The notes under the pieces: model-generated | The model's input: the letters and a program-made list of their open reading frames with translations, nothing else | Databases searched by the model: none | Told to the model about the DNA's origin: nothing | DNA from: Crenobacter intestini | Lineage (GTDB): Bacteria; Pseudomonadota; Gammaproteobacteria; Burkholderiales; Chromobacteriaceae | DNA: 64,000 nt | Reading direction: 5' to 3' | Assembly: GCF_004919095.1 (NCBI RefSeq) | Contig: NZ_STGJ01000010.1 | Coordinates: 1-64,000, forward strand | Translations under genes and position numbers: made by a program | Shown here: in pieces, positions 34,897 through 44,280 of the stretch | How positions within the stretch are numbered: the stretch's first letter is position 1 | Layout: each line of letters starts with the position of its first letter

Positions 34897-35460
34897 ATGG
34901 ATCCGAAAACCGTTGAACAAGCTACCCGCCGCTGGGTGGAAGAGGCCGTGATCGGCCTGAACCTGTGTCCGTTCGCCCGCAGCGTCTACGTCGAGGGGCG
35001 GGTGCGCATCGTGGTGAGCGCCGCGCGCCACCTCGACGCCTTCCTCGAAGACCTCGACCGCGAACTCGACACCCTCGCCGAGGCCGACCCGGCCAAGATC
35101 GACACCACCTTGCTGGTGCACCCTACGCTGTTTCCCGACTTCGAGACCTTCAACGACGTGCTCGATCTTGCCGAAGAGGTGGTCGACGAGCACGCGCTCA
35201 CCGGCGTGATTCAGGTCGCGCATTTCCACCCCGACTTCCGCTTCGAGGATGCCGAAGAGGGCGATGTCGCCAACTGCAGCAACCGCTCGCCCTACCCGAC
35301 GCTGCATTTGCTGCGCGAGGCTGACGTCGAGCGTGCAGTGTCCGCGCTGGCCGACCCGGACGCGATCTACCGCGCCAATATCGAAACCCTGCACCAGTTG
35401 GGTTGGGCCGGCTGGCGCGCGCTGGCTGTCGGCGCGCCCGATGACGCGGGCAAGCCCTAG
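34897..35460 (+). CDS. DUF1415 family protein
   Basis: About 187 aa from the ATG at 34897, which has AGAGAAGG upstream; the open frame extends to 34849 without need. The family start WVEEAVIGLNLCPFA and the block DFETFNDVLDLAEEVV, then VAHFHPDFRFED and NCSNRSPYPTLHLLREADV, mark DUF1415, a conserved cytoplasmic family of unknown function. Conserved Cys, His and Asp residues hint at an enzyme or metal site. It follows the DsrE-like gene and may be in its transcript. Confidence 0.85.
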   Translation: MDPKTVEQATRRWVEEAVIGLNLCPFARSVYVEGRVRIVVSAARHLDAFLEDLDRELDTLAEADPAKIDTTLLVHPTLFPDFETFNDVLDLAEEVVDEHALTGVIQVAHFHPDFRFEDAEEGDVANCSNRSPYPTLHLLREADVERAVSALADPDAIYRANIETLHQLGWAGWRALAVGAPDDAGKP

Positions 35461-35519
35461 CCGCGCGATTTTGGGAACTGTCATCTAGTCTGTTGAAATA
35501 CGCGCAGGCGGAGGACAGG

Positions 35520-37385
35520 ATGGACGCGAAAAAGGGCGGCACGCCGTGGCTGATGGCGCTGACGGCGATGGGGGTGGTGTACGGCGATATCGGCACCAGC
35601 CCGCTTTACGCGTTCCGGATGGCGTTTGCCGGGCCTTTCGCGCTCACGCCGACGCCCGACCATGTGCTGGTCACCCTCTCCGCGCTGTTCTGGTCGGTGC
35701 TGTTGGTGATCTCGCTCAAGTACATGGCGCTGGTCCTCAACTTCGACAACGACGGCGAGGGCGGGGTGCTCGCGCTGGCGGCGCGGGTGCACCGCCAGGC
35801 CGACGCGCACCCGCGCGTGGCGCGCCTCGCGGTGCTGCTCGGCGTGTTCGGCGCCGCGCTCTTCTTCGGCGATGCGGTGATCACGCCGGCAATCTCGGTG
35901 CTGTCCGCTGTCGAGGGACTGGGCGTCGCCGACCCCGCGCTGTTGCCCATGGTGCTGCCGCTCTCGCTCGCCGTCCTGCTTGCGCTCTTTTCCTTGCAGC
36001 GTTTCGGCACCGGGGTGGTCGGCAAACTGTTCGGCCCGGTGATGCTGTTGTGGTTCGCGGTGCTCGCGCTGCTTGGCGGCGCCAGCATCGCGCGCTCGCC
36101 CGAGGTGCTCGCCGCGCTCAACCCCTGGTACGCGCTGCGCTTCGCGCTTGAGTTCCCGACGGCGGCCTTCCTGCTCTTGTCTGCGGTGTTCCTCGCGATG
36201 ACCGGCGGCGAGGCGCTGTACGCCGACATGGGCCACTTCGGGCGCGCGCCGATCCGCGTCGCCTGGTTCCGCGCGGTGTGGCCTGCGCTGATGCTCAACT
36301 ACTTCGGGCAGGGCGCCGCGCTGCTGCGCTCGCCCGAGGCCGCCGCCCACCCTTTCTACCATCTGGCGCCCGCGGCGCTGCAACTGCCGCTGGTGGTGCT
36401 GGCGACCATGGCGACGGTGATCGCCGCGCAGGCGACCATCGCCGGCGTGTTCTCGATGACGCAGCAGGCTGGCCACCTGGGCTACCTGCCGCCGTTCGCG
36501 GTGCGCCACACCTCCGCGCGCGAGCGCGGCCAGGTCTACCTGCCGGGAATCAACTGGCTGATGCTCGCGGTGGTCGTGCTGTTGGTGCTCGGCTTCCGCT
36601 CGGCCGAGGCGATGGCCGCCGCCTACGGCATCGCGGTGTCCGGCTCGATGAACATCACCACCGTGCTGTGCCTGACGCTGGTCGCGCTGACCTTCTCCGG
36701 CACGCAGAGGCTGCGCTATCTGGCGGCGTTCGCCGGGCTGTGGCTGGCCGAACTCGTCTTTCTCGCGTCCAACGCGAGCAAGATCCCGGATGGCGGCTGG
36801 CTGCCGCTGACGCTGGGGCTCGCGCTGTTCGCGCTGATGACCAGCTGGCAGCGCGCGCAGGCCGTGATCGAGGCGCGCCGCCATCAATGCGCGCTGCCGC
36901 TGCACGACTTCGTCGTCCACCTGCCCGACGTGGTACGGGTGCCCGGCACGGCGGTTTATCTCAGTTCGCACGACAACGCGGTGCCGCTCGCGCTGCAGCA
37001 GAACCTCAAGCACTACCACTGCCTGCATGCGCGCAACCTGTTCGTGCACGTCGGCATGCTGGAGTCGCCCGAGGCCGGCGCCGGGCAAAGGCTGACGCTC
37101 TACCCCTTGGGGCCGGAGACCTGGAGCGTCTACCTGCGCTTCGGCTTTCGCGAGGAACCCGACGTGCCCGCCGCGCTGATGGCCGAGCCGGCGCTCGCGC
37201 CGCTGTTGTCGGGTGACGTGTCGTATTTCCTGAGCCAGGTCGGCCGGCTGGAGACGCTGGCGGGGCTGCCACGCTGGCGGCGCGCGCTGTTCCGCTTCCT
37301 CGCCCGGCAAGGACAGAACCTCGCCGACTATTACCGCCTGCCGCCCGAGCAGGTGGTCGAATTGGGCACCACCGCCGGGCGCTGA
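35520..37385 (+). CDS. kup: Low-affinity potassium transporter Kup
   Basis: The protein has 621 aa, matching Kup (about 622). It imports K+ with H+ across the inner membrane, important at low pH. The hallmark start TAMGVVYGDIGTSPLYAF is followed by about 12 membrane helices (residues 1-430; for example FFGDAVITPAISVLSAVEG and FSMTQQAGHLGYLPPF) and a soluble C-terminal tail of about 190 aa. The start at 35520 has GGAGGACAGG close by. A three-copy 12-base repeat begins at its stop codon. Confidence 0.95.
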   Translation: MDAKKGGTPWLMALTAMGVVYGDIGTSPLYAFRMAFAGPFALTPTPDHVLVTLSALFWSVLLVISLKYMALVLNFDNDGEGGVLALAARVHRQADAHPRVARLAVLLGVFGAALFFGDAVITPAISVLSAVEGLGVADPALLPMVLPLSLAVLLALFSLQRFGTGVVGKLFGPVMLLWFAVLALLGGASIARSPEVLAALNPWYALRFALEFPTAAFLLLSAVFLAMTGGEALYADMGHFGRAPIRVAWFRAVWPALMLNYFGQGAALLRSPEAAAHPFYHLAPAALQLPLVVLATMATVIAAQATIAGVFSMTQQAGHLGYLPPFAVRHTSARERGQVYLPGINWLMLAVVVLLVLGFRSAEAMAAAYGIAVSGSMNITTVLCLTLVALTFSGTQRLRYLAAFAGLWLAELVFLASNASKIPDGGWLPLTLGLALFALMTSWQRAQAVIEARRHQCALPLHDFVVHLPDVVRVPGTAVYLSSHDNAVPLALQQNLKHYHCLHARNLFVHVGMLESPEAGAGQRLTLYPLGPETWSVYLRFGFREEPDVPAALMAEPALAPLLSGDVSYFLSQVGRLETLAGLPRWRRALFRFLARQGQNLADYYRLPPEQVVELGTTAGR

Positions 37386-37416
37386 GACGGGCGTTGAGAC
37401 GGGCGTTGAGACGGGA
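37381..37416 (+). repeat. Three-copy 12-bp tandem repeat at the kup stop
   Basis: The unit GTTGAGACGGGC occurs three times in a row with one mismatch in the first copy (GCTGAGACGGGC) and one in the last base of the third. The kup TGA stop lies inside the first copy. It is a microsatellite-like expansion in the 3' region and can vary in copy number. Confidence 0.85.
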
Positions 37417-37474
37417 ATTTGCGCGCGGCTTGGCGGCTGGCACAATGGCGTCTTCCTGATGACGGAGGCAAGTC

Positions 37475-38098
37475 ATGATCCAGCTCTACACCTGGGGTAC
37501 GCCGAACGGCCGCAAGATTTCCATCGCGCTTGAGGAGTTGGGCCTCGCGTACAGCGTGCACCCCGTCGATATCGGCGCGGGCGCGCAGTTCGCGCCGGCC
37601 TTCCTTGCGATCAGCCCGAACAACAAGATCCCGGCGATCGTCGACCCGGAAGGTCCCGACGGCCAGCCGCTCGCGCTGTTCGAGTCGGGTGCGATCCTCG
37701 TCTACCTCGCCGAGAAGACCGGCCGCCTGCTGCCCGCCGCGGGCGAGGCGCGCTACCGGGTGCTGCAGTGGCTGATGTTCCAGATGGGCGGCTTCGGCCC
37801 GATGCTCGGCCAGGCGCACCATTTCCTGCGCTACGCGCCCGAGACGGTCCCCTACGCGCAAAAGCGCTACCACGACGAGGCGCTGCGTCTCTACCGCGTG
37901 CTCGACACGACGCTGGCCGGGCAGCCTTACGTGGCGGGTGACGAGTACAGCATCGCCGACATCGCGCTCTACCCGTGGGCGGCCAAGCACGACTGGCACG
38001 GCGTGGACCTCGAACCCTTCCTGCATGTCGCGCGCTGGCTCGCCGCAGTCGGCGCGCGGCCGGCGGTGGTACGCGGCATGGTGGTGCCGGCGGACTGA
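37475..38098 (+). CDS. Glutathione S-transferase family protein (YfcG/YghU-like)
   Basis: The protein has 207 aa. The N-terminal thioredoxin-fold domain opens with MIQLYTWGTPNGRKISIALEE and has the glutathione-binding KIPAIVD and FESGAILVYLAE. The C-terminal helical domain holds GQPYVAGDEYSIADIALYPW. The TWGTPN start is that of the Nu-class disulfide-bond oxidoreductases YfcG and YghU, which use glutathione to reduce disulfides rather than detoxify electrophiles. The ribosome site GGAGGCAA precedes the ATG. It converges with benE, the stop codons lying 1 base apart. Confidence 0.9.
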   Translation: MIQLYTWGTPNGRKISIALEELGLAYSVHPVDIGAGAQFAPAFLAISPNNKIPAIVDPEGPDGQPLALFESGAILVYLAEKTGRLLPAAGEARYRVLQWLMFQMGGFGPMLGQAHHFLRYAPETVPYAQKRYHDEALRLYRVLDTTLAGQPYVAGDEYSIADIALYPWAAKHDWHGVDLEPFLHVARWLAAVGARPAVVRGMVVPAD

Positions 38099-38099
38099 C

Positions 38100-39260
38100 T
38101 CAGGCGGCGCGCGGCTTGAGCGCGAGCCAGGCGAGCGCGCCGGCGACCAGTCCCCAGAACGCCGAGCCGACCCCCCACAGGGTGAAGCCCGACGCGGTGA
38201 CGAGGAAGGTGATCAGCGCGCTCTCGCGCATCGCCTCGTCGCGCATCGCGGTGGCGAGGGCGCCGGCGAGCGTGGAGAACAGCGCGATGCCGGCGATCGC
38301 CAGCACCAGCGCCGGCGGCAAGGCCGAGAACAGGCTGCCGACCGTCGCGCCGAACACCCCGAGCAACAGGTAGAAGCCGCCGGCGGCGACGCTCGCCAGG
38401 TAGCGGCGCGACGGGTCGGGGTGCGCGTCCGGGCTCATGCACAGCGCGGCGGTGATCGCCGCCAGGTTCAGCGCGAAGCAGCCCAAGGGCGCGAGCACCA
38501 GGTTGACGAGGCCGGTAAAGCCGATGATCGGCGAGATCGGCGGCCGGTAGCCGTGCGCGTGCAAGGTGGCGACGCCGGGCACGTTCTGCGAGGCCATGGT
38601 GACGACGAACAGCGGCAAGCCGACGCCCAACAGCACCGCCGGGTCGAACGACGGCGCGGTCCATACCGGCGCGGCCAGTTCGAAACGGATCAGGTCGCTT
38701 CTCAGGTTGCCCTCGAGCGAGGCGAGGGCAATGCCGGCGAGCAGTACCAGCGGCACCGTATAGCGCGAGCGCCCGGCGCGAAAGATGAGATAAAGCATGA
38801 ACATCGCGCCGACCAGCAGCGTCTCGTGCTGCATCGCGAGAAAGACGTTGGCGCCGAACTTGAACAGGATGCCGGCGAGCATCGCCGCGGCCATCGGCAG
38901 CGGGATGCGCGCGAGTACCCGCTCGAAGGCGCCGCTCGCGCCGCTGACCAGGATCAGCAGCGCCGAGAACATGAAGGCGCCGACCGCGTCCGGCAACGAC
39001 ACGCCCGACAGCGCGGTGATCAGCAGTGCCGCGCCCGGCGTCGACCACGCGGTGACCACCGGCACCCGGTAGCGCAGCGACAGCGCGATGCAGCTCACGC
39101 CCATCGCCAGCCCCAGCGCCATCAGCCATGAGGCGATCGCCTCCGGCGTGTCGGCGACTGCGCGCGCCGCCTCGAATACCAGCGCGGCCGAGCTGGTGTA
39201 GCCGACGAGGACGGTGACGAGGCCGGCGGCGAGCGCGGGCAGGTCGCGGCGACTGAGCAT
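38100..39260 (-). CDS. benE: BenE-family transporter (benzoate/H+ symporter type)
   Basis: The protein has 386 aa, nearly all membrane helices (E. coli YdcO has 391). The family start LPALAAGLVTVLVGYTSSAALVFEA, the segment VTAWSTPGAALL, and MASQNVPGVATLHAHGYRPP are typical. It belongs to the purine/benzoate permease superfamily and may import benzoate, but no benzoate catabolic genes are near, so the substrate is uncertain. GGGAGAAAAGC sits before the ATG at 39260. The open frame continues upstream far into the relA region but that part is not coding. Confidence 0.88.
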   Translation of the reverse strand: MLSRRDLPALAAGLVTVLVGYTSSAALVFEAARAVADTPEAIASWLMALGLAMGVSCIALSLRYRVPVVTAWSTPGAALLITALSGVSLPDAVGAFMFSALLILVSGASGAFERVLARIPLPMAAAMLAGILFKFGANVFLAMQHETLLVGAMFMLYLIFRAGRSRYTVPLVLLAGIALASLEGNLRSDLIRFELAAPVWTAPSFDPAVLLGVGLPLFVVTMASQNVPGVATLHAHGYRPPISPIIGFTGLVNLVLAPLGCFALNLAAITAALCMSPDAHPDPSRRYLASVAAGGFYLLLGVFGATVGSLFSALPPALVLAIAGIALFSTLAGALATAMRDEAMRESALITFLVTASGFTLWGVGSAFWGLVAGALAWLALKPRAA

Positions 39261-39526
39261 GCTTTTCTCCCGAAAGGTTTCGCCCGAGACTGCCGCAGCC
39301 GGTGCCGGCTGTCTAGTCGTATGGCATATGGGGGCGAGCGGACAAAAAAAAGCGCAATCGGTTAGATCGCGCCAAGTTCCACCTAAAGAAGGAGGATGGA
39401 GGAGACAACACCAAAACGTGCATGAGGTGCGACGTGATGATGCGATACGAATTATGTGCATTGCATCACGGAAAGGCAAGCAATTTTTTGTGCAAAGCAC
39501 AAAACGCGACGCATTCCCGTTCCGCC
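39261..39526 (-). promoter_or_regulatory. benE promoter with adjacent dyad
   Basis: On the minus strand TTGCCT (39479-39474) and CATAAT (39456-39451) are 17 bases apart, a good sigma-70 promoter for benE with a leader of about 185 bases. Seven bases upstream lies a perfect 8-bp dyad TTTTGTGC-AAA-GCACAAAA (39486-39504). It could be an operator, or a weak relA terminator, although no T run follows it on the minus strand. The leader has an unexplained purine-rich GAAGGAGGATGGAGGAGA stretch on the plus strand at about 39388-39405. Confidence 0.6.
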
Positions 39527-41731
39527 TCAGCAGCGGTACGCCTCCTGCACCCCCTGGATCTCGTTGATATGCGCGATCACGCGGCTGATTTCCTGCACGC
39601 CGCGCACCTCGACCGTAAAGCGCATGCGCGCGCGCGCGTCCTTGGTCTGGCTGTTGATCGCGATCACGTTGAGCTTCTCGCGCGACAGGGTGTCCGAGAT
39701 GTCGCGTAGCAGGCTCGCGCGGTCGCGCGCGATGATCTCGATGTCGATCGGGAACACGCTGTTCTTCTGCTCGCCCCAGTCGGCGGTGATCAGTCGCTCG
39801 GGCGCCTCGGACGACAGGCGCTTGAGCGTCAGGCAGTTGCTGCGGTGGATCGAGATGCCGCGCCCTTTGGTAACGAAGCCGACCACCGTGTCCGGCGGTG
39901 CCGGCTTGCAGCAGCCGGCGAGGATGGTCATCAGGTTGTCGACCCCCTCGATCAGGATGCCGCCCGCGTTGTGGCCGCCACGGCTGCGCTTGACCAGGTC
40001 TTCCGGCGCGAGCTCGGGCGGCGGCGGCGCGAAGCTCTCGATCGCCTGCGCGAGCGCGCGCAAGGAGAGTTCGCCGTGGCCGAGCGCCGCGTACACCTCG
40101 TCGAGTTTGGCAAAGCCGAGCTTCTCGGCGAGCGCCGCCTGGTTCGGGTGGTGCGCCGGGTGGCGGGCGAGTTCGCGCTCGAACAGCTGGTGGCCGGTCT
40201 CGCGCACCGCGTCGGCGTTCTGCTGGCGGATGAACTGGCGGATCTTGGTGATCGCCTTCGAGCTCTTGACCCAGCCCTCGTGCAGCCAGTTGACGCTGGG
40301 GCCGCCTTCCTTGGCGGCGAGGATCTCGACGCGCTGGCCGTTGGCGAGCGGGGTCGATAGCGGGACGATCTGTCCCTCGACCTTGGCGCCGCGGCAGCGG
40401 TTGCCAAGGTCGGAGTGCAGCGCGTACGCGAAGTCGATCGGCGTCGCGCCGGCTGGCAGCGACAGCACGCGCCCCTGCGGCGTCAGCACGTAGATGGTGT
40501 CGGCGAACAGCTCTGTCTTGAACGCGTCGGCCAGGTCCTCGCGCTCGGACGAGATCTCCTCGCGCCAGTCGAGCAACTGGCGCAGCCACGAGATCTTCTC
40601 CTCGTAGGCCGAGTCGCCCTTGCCGCCTTCCTTGTAGCGCCAGTGCGCGGCGACGCCGAATTCGGCGTGCTCGTGCATCTCGAAGGTGCGGATCTGCACC
40701 TCGACCGCCTTGTCCTCGGGGCCGATCACCGCGGTGTGCAGGCTGCGGTAATTGTTGGCCTTGGGGTGCGAGATGTAGTCGTCGAACTCGCCGGGGATCG
40801 GCTGCCACATATTGTGGATGATACCCAGCGCCGTGTAGCAGTCCTGTAGCTTGTCGACCAGGATGCGCACCGCACGGATGTCGTAAAGCTCGGAGAAGTC
40901 GAGCTTCTTCTTGCGCATCTTTTTCCAGATCGAATAGATGTGCTTGGGCCGGCCGGCGACTTCGGCGTGCACCTCGACGCGCGCAAGCTCGCCGCGCAGG
41001 GTGTCCAGCACGCGGTCGATATAGTCGAGCCGTTCGAGCCTGCGCTCGTCGAGCAGGCGGGCGATCTTCTTGTAGCTGTCCGGGTCCTGGTGGCGGAAGC
41101 CCAGGTCCTCGAGTTCCCACTTGATCTGCCATACCCCCAGCCGGTTGGCCAGCGGCGCGAACACGTCCATGGTCTCGGTCGCGATCTGCCGGCGCAGCGG
41201 CTCGTCGTCGACCTTGGGCAGGTAGTGCATGGTCTGCGTGCGCCACGCGAGCTTGATCAGCACCACGCGGATGTCGGTGACCATCGCCAGCAGCATCTTG
41301 CGCATGGTCTCGGCCTGGCGCGCGCGGTCTTCCGGCGTGGCCAGCCGGTCGAGGCGGGCCAGTTCGGTCAGCCGGCGCACCTTGCCGACACCCTCGACCA
41401 GCATGGCGACGGTCGGGTTGAAGGTGCGCGCGAGCCATTCGTGGCCGTTGGCAAGGTAGTCGGGCACCGCGAACAGCAAGGTCGCGGCGATCGCGTCCGG
41501 CAGCAGGTCAAGGTCGGCGACGATGGCGGCGGCGCCGACCGCGTGGCTGAACACGTCTTCGCCGGTCGAGGGCAGCGTCTTGTCTTGGTAGAGGGTACGC
41601 GCCTCGGCGAAGGCACGGGCAAGCAGCTCGCCGTCGGCGGCGGGCAGGGCGGCGGAGAGCCGGTCGAGCCACGCCGCAGCGTCGACGGCGTCGGCTAGGG
41701 TATCGGCAACAGGGCGGACGACAGAAACCAT
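39527..41731 (-). CDS. relA: GTP pyrophosphokinase RelA (monofunctional)
   Basis: The protein has 734 aa. It makes (p)ppGpp from ATP and GTP on stalled ribosomes. Domains: degenerate HD hydrolase (about 55-190), where the catalytic HD is replaced (TLLFAVPDY, Phe87-Ala88), so no hydrolase activity; synthetase (about 225-340) with ELYDIRAVRILV and the RelA-type acidic EFDD motif; TGS (about 405-465); helical and CC zinc-finger-like region (ILAGCCKPAP); and C-terminal ACT (about 655-734). The inactive HD plus EFDD distinguishes RelA from SpoT. It lies 10 bases downstream of mutY. Confidence 0.95.
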   Translation of the reverse strand: MVSVVRPVADTLADAVDAAAWLDRLSAALPAADGELLARAFAEARTLYQDKTLPSTGEDVFSHAVGAAAIVADLDLLPDAIAATLLFAVPDYLANGHEWLARTFNPTVAMLVEGVGKVRRLTELARLDRLATPEDRARQAETMRKMLLAMVTDIRVVLIKLAWRTQTMHYLPKVDDEPLRRQIATETMDVFAPLANRLGVWQIKWELEDLGFRHQDPDSYKKIARLLDERRLERLDYIDRVLDTLRGELARVEVHAEVAGRPKHIYSIWKKMRKKKLDFSELYDIRAVRILVDKLQDCYTALGIIHNMWQPIPGEFDDYISHPKANNYRSLHTAVIGPEDKAVEVQIRTFEMHEHAEFGVAAHWRYKEGGKGDSAYEEKISWLRQLLDWREEISSEREDLADAFKTELFADTIYVLTPQGRVLSLPAGATPIDFAYALHSDLGNRCRGAKVEGQIVPLSTPLANGQRVEILAAKEGGPSVNWLHEGWVKSSKAITKIRQFIRQQNADAVRETGHQLFERELARHPAHHPNQAALAEKLGFAKLDEVYAALGHGELSLRALAQAIESFAPPPPELAPEDLVKRSRGGHNAGGILIEGVDNLMTILAGCCKPAPPDTVVGFVTKGRGISIHRSNCLTLKRLSSEAPERLITADWGEQKNSVFPIDIEIIARDRASLLRDISDTLSREKLNVIAINSQTKDARARMRFTVEVRGVQEISRVIAHINEIQGVQEAYRC

Positions 41732-41741
41732 ACGACTATCA

Positions 41742-42815
41742 CTATGTACTGATCTGGTGGCTGACCGACAGTGTACCCGAACTGAGCGCTTCGAGCAGAC
41801 GGCGCACCGGTGTCGGCACGCCGGCCTCGATCGCCGCCTCGGGCGTCAGCCACTGGCGCGTGTCGTCCGCCGCGCGTGGCGCGAGCGCGTCGACCTCTAC
41901 CGGCTGCGGGGTGATCACCAGCTTGAAGTGGGTGAACACGTGGACGAACTCGGGCCACGCCGGCAGCACTTCTCCGGTACCTAACTGCGCGAGCCACGCC
42001 TCGCTCAATTCGCCCGCGGGCAGTTCGGGCAGCGACATCAGGCCGCCCCACACGCCGGCCGGCGGCCGGCGCTCGAGCAGCACGCGGCCTCCGTGGCAGG
42101 CGAGCAGCAGGGTCGCGTAGCGGGTCGGCTGCACCTTCTTCGGGCGCGCCGCCGGCAATTCGGCCGTGCGCGCCTGCTGGTGGGCCACGCAGTCGGCGGC
42201 GAACGGGCAGCGCGTACAGGCGGGCCTTACGCGGGTGCAGCAGGTCGCGCCCAGGTCCATCAGCGCCTGCGTGTACGCGGGCATCGAGGCGGCGTCCTCT
42301 GGCAGCAGCGACTCGGCCAGCGTCCACAGCGCCTTCTCGACGTTGCGCTCGCCCGGCCAGCCCTCGACGCCGAACACCCGGGTGAGCACCCTTTTTACGT
42401 TGCCGTCGAGGATGGTCTCGCGCGCGTTGAAGGCGAAGGCGGCGATCGCCGCGGCGGTCGAGCGGCCGACGCCGGGCAGGGTTTCCAGCGCCTCGCGCGT
42501 CTCGGGGAAGCGGCCGCCGAACGCGTCGACGACCATGCGCGCCGCGCGGTGCAGGTTGCGCGCGCGGCTGTAGTAGCCAAGCCCGCTCCACAGCGCGAGC
42601 ACTTCTTCCTGGGGGGCGGCGGCCAGCTGTTGCACGTCGGGGAAGCGCGTGACAAAGCGCGGGTAGTATTCGAGCACGCTACTGACCTGCGTCTGCTGCA
42701 GCATGATCTCGGATAGCCACACCCGGTACGGGTCGTTCACCTGCCAGGGCAGGTCATGGCGGCCGTTGAGGGCTTGCCAGGCGATCAGGCGGGGGGCGAA
42801 GGCTTGCGCTTGCAT
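41742..42815 (-). CDS. mutY: A/G-specific adenine DNA glycosylase
   Basis: The protein has 357 aa. MutY removes adenine mispaired with 8-oxoguanine, preventing G:C to T:A mutations. Seen in order: DLPWQ, the catalytic Glu in SEIMLQQTQV, the helix-hairpin-helix LPGVGRSTAAAIAAFAFN with the catalytic Asp in LDGNVKRVLTR, the 4Fe-4S cysteines (CCTRVRPACTRCPFAADC), and a C-terminal NUDIX-like 8-oxoG reader (LLLACHGGRVLLERRPPAGV). It is directly followed by relA on the same strand. Confidence 0.95.
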   Translation of the reverse strand: MQAQAFAPRLIAWQALNGRHDLPWQVNDPYRVWLSEIMLQQTQVSSVLEYYPRFVTRFPDVQQLAAAPQEEVLALWSGLGYYSRARNLHRAARMVVDAFGGRFPETREALETLPGVGRSTAAAIAAFAFNARETILDGNVKRVLTRVFGVEGWPGERNVEKALWTLAESLLPEDAASMPAYTQALMDLGATCCTRVRPACTRCPFAADCVAHQQARTAELPAARPKKVQPTRYATLLLACHGGRVLLERRPPAGVWGGLMSLPELPAGELSEAWLAQLGTGEVLPAWPEFVHVFTHFKLVITPQPVEVDALAPRAADDTRQWLTPEAAIEAGVPTPVRRLLEALSSGTLSVSHQIST

Positions 42816-42925
42816 GCGGCGCTCTTTTGCGGGAAAACCGCCGATGTTAGCCCAAATGCGGCCTTGCGGCGCGGGAAGTGGCGCGCGAAATCCGCTAAGA
42901 TGCGGGATTGTTCCAAGGAGTCGGC

Positions 42926-44206
42926 ATGTCCAGTTTCAGATCCCGCCAGCGCAGCCAGGCTGGCCGCCATTTCATCCGGCCGGCAGCCGAGCACGAGGCG
43001 AGCAAGCCCGAGGCGCCCGCAGAGCGTCGCGCCCCCGTCCAGCGCGAGGCGGCCGCGCGCCCGCCGCGTGAGCTCGACCTGTTCGCGCCTTGCCCGCGCG
43101 GGCTGGAAGGCGTGCTCGCGCGCGAGCTGGCGGCCCTGGGCGCGGAGCGCGTCGAGACGGCCGACGGCGGCGTGGGCTTTGTCGGCGACATGACGCTGAT
43201 GATGCGCGCCAACCTCGAATTGCGCACCGCCAGCCGCGTGCTGCTCAGGCTCGCGCACGGCCGCTACCGCGATGAGCGCGACATTTACGCGCTGGCGCTG
43301 AATGTCGACTGGCCGCGCTGGTTCGACGTCAGCCGCACCATCAAGGTCAAGACCGATGGCCACGGCAGCGGCTTGCGCAGCCTCGACTTCGTGTCGCTCA
43401 AGGTGAAGGACGCGGTATGCGACCGCTTCCGCCGCGCGCAGGACGCGCGCCCGAGCGTCGACACCCGCTACCCGGACGTGCGCATCCATGTCTACCTCGA
43501 CGCCGAGTGGGCGACCGTCTACCTCGACACCTCGGGCGAGCCGCTGTTCAAGCGCGGCTGGCGCGACGAGACCGGCGAGGCGCCGCTGCGCGAGAACCTC
43601 GCCGCCGGCGTGCTGCTGCTGGCCGGTTACGACGGCAGCCAGCCGCTACTCGACCCGATGATGGGCAGCGGCACCTTGCTGATCGAGGCGGCCGACATCG
43701 CGCTGAACCGCGCGCCGGGCCGACTGCGCGAATTCGGCTTCACCGAACTGAGAAGCTATGACGCCGTCGCCTGGGAAGGCGTGCGGGCGCGCGCGCGCCA
43801 GGCCGAGAAGCCGGTGGCGCCCCTGCCTATCCACGGCTCGGACCGCGCAGTGCAGATGCTGGTGAAGACGCGGCACAACCTGGGCCGGGTCGGCCTCGCC
43901 GGCGCGGTGACGCTCGCACAGCGCGACGTGCTCGACGCGCGTCCGTTCGCCGAAAGCGGGCTGATCGTGTGCAACCCGCCCTACGGCGTGCGCCTGGACG
44001 AGCAGGACGCGCTCGCCGAGCTCTACCCGCAACTGGGCAGCTGGCTCAAGCAGCACTTCGCCGGCTGGACGGCGAACTTTTTCACCGGTGACTTGCGCAT
44101 GCCCAAGCTGATGCGGCTGACGCCGGCGCGCAAGATCCCGCTCTACAACGGCGCGCTCGACTGCCGTCTGTTCGTGTTGCCGATGGTCGCCGGCTCCAAC
44201 CGCTAA
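42926..44206 (+). CDS. THUMP-domain class I SAM-dependent RNA methyltransferase (RlmL/YpsC-like)
   Basis: About 426 aa from the ATG at 42926 (AAGGAG upstream). After a charged low-complexity N-terminus, a THUMP RNA-binding domain (about 55-165; LFAPCPRGLEGVLARELAAL) precedes a Rossmann methyltransferase (about 170-425) with DPMMGSGTLLIEAADIALNR as SAM motif I and CNPPYGVRL as the NPPY catalytic motif. It matches the N-terminal half of RlmL and YpsC, which N2-methylate a guanine in 23S rRNA; the exact target is inferred. It is divergent from mutY. Confidence 0.9.
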   Translation: MSSFRSRQRSQAGRHFIRPAAEHEASKPEAPAERRAPVQREAAARPPRELDLFAPCPRGLEGVLARELAALGAERVETADGGVGFVGDMTLMMRANLELRTASRVLLRLAHGRYRDERDIYALALNVDWPRWFDVSRTIKVKTDGHGSGLRSLDFVSLKVKDAVCDRFRRAQDARPSVDTRYPDVRIHVYLDAEWATVYLDTSGEPLFKRGWRDETGEAPLRENLAAGVLLLAGYDGSQPLLDPMMGSGTLLIEAADIALNRAPGRLREFGFTELRSYDAVAWEGVRARARQAEKPVAPLPIHGSDRAVQMLVKTRHNLGRVGLAGAVTLAQRDVLDARPFAESGLIVCNPPYGVRLDEQDALAELYPQLGSWLKQHFAGWTANFFTGDLRMPKLMRLTPARKIPLYNGALDCRLFVLPMVAGSNR

Positions 44207-44224
44207 GCGGCGGCGTAAAGGGTC

Positions 44225-44250
44225 AAGGCGTGCGATAATTCGCACGCCTT
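44225..44250 (+). terminator. Hairpin between the methyltransferase gene and marC
   Basis: AAGGCGTGCGA (44225-44235) pairs with TCGCACGCCTT (44240-44250), loop TAAT, then a TATCATTTTG tail. It may end the methyltransferase mRNA. Its closeness to the marC start (30 bases) also allows a role in marC leader structure. Confidence 0.6.
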
Positions 44251-44280
44251 TATCATTTTGTGCCGTTTAATTTGACGACC

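Noticed and set aside
35481-37445. A 654-codon minus-strand open frame opposite kup
   Set aside because: Arg/Gln/His-rich antisense shadow of a certain membrane protein gene.
38100-41438. A single open frame of about 1112 codons on the minus strand spanning benE and most of relA
   Set aside because: Only the last 386 codons match a protein family (BenE). The upstream part is an out-of-frame reading of relA, low in complexity, and benE has its own promoter and ribosome site.
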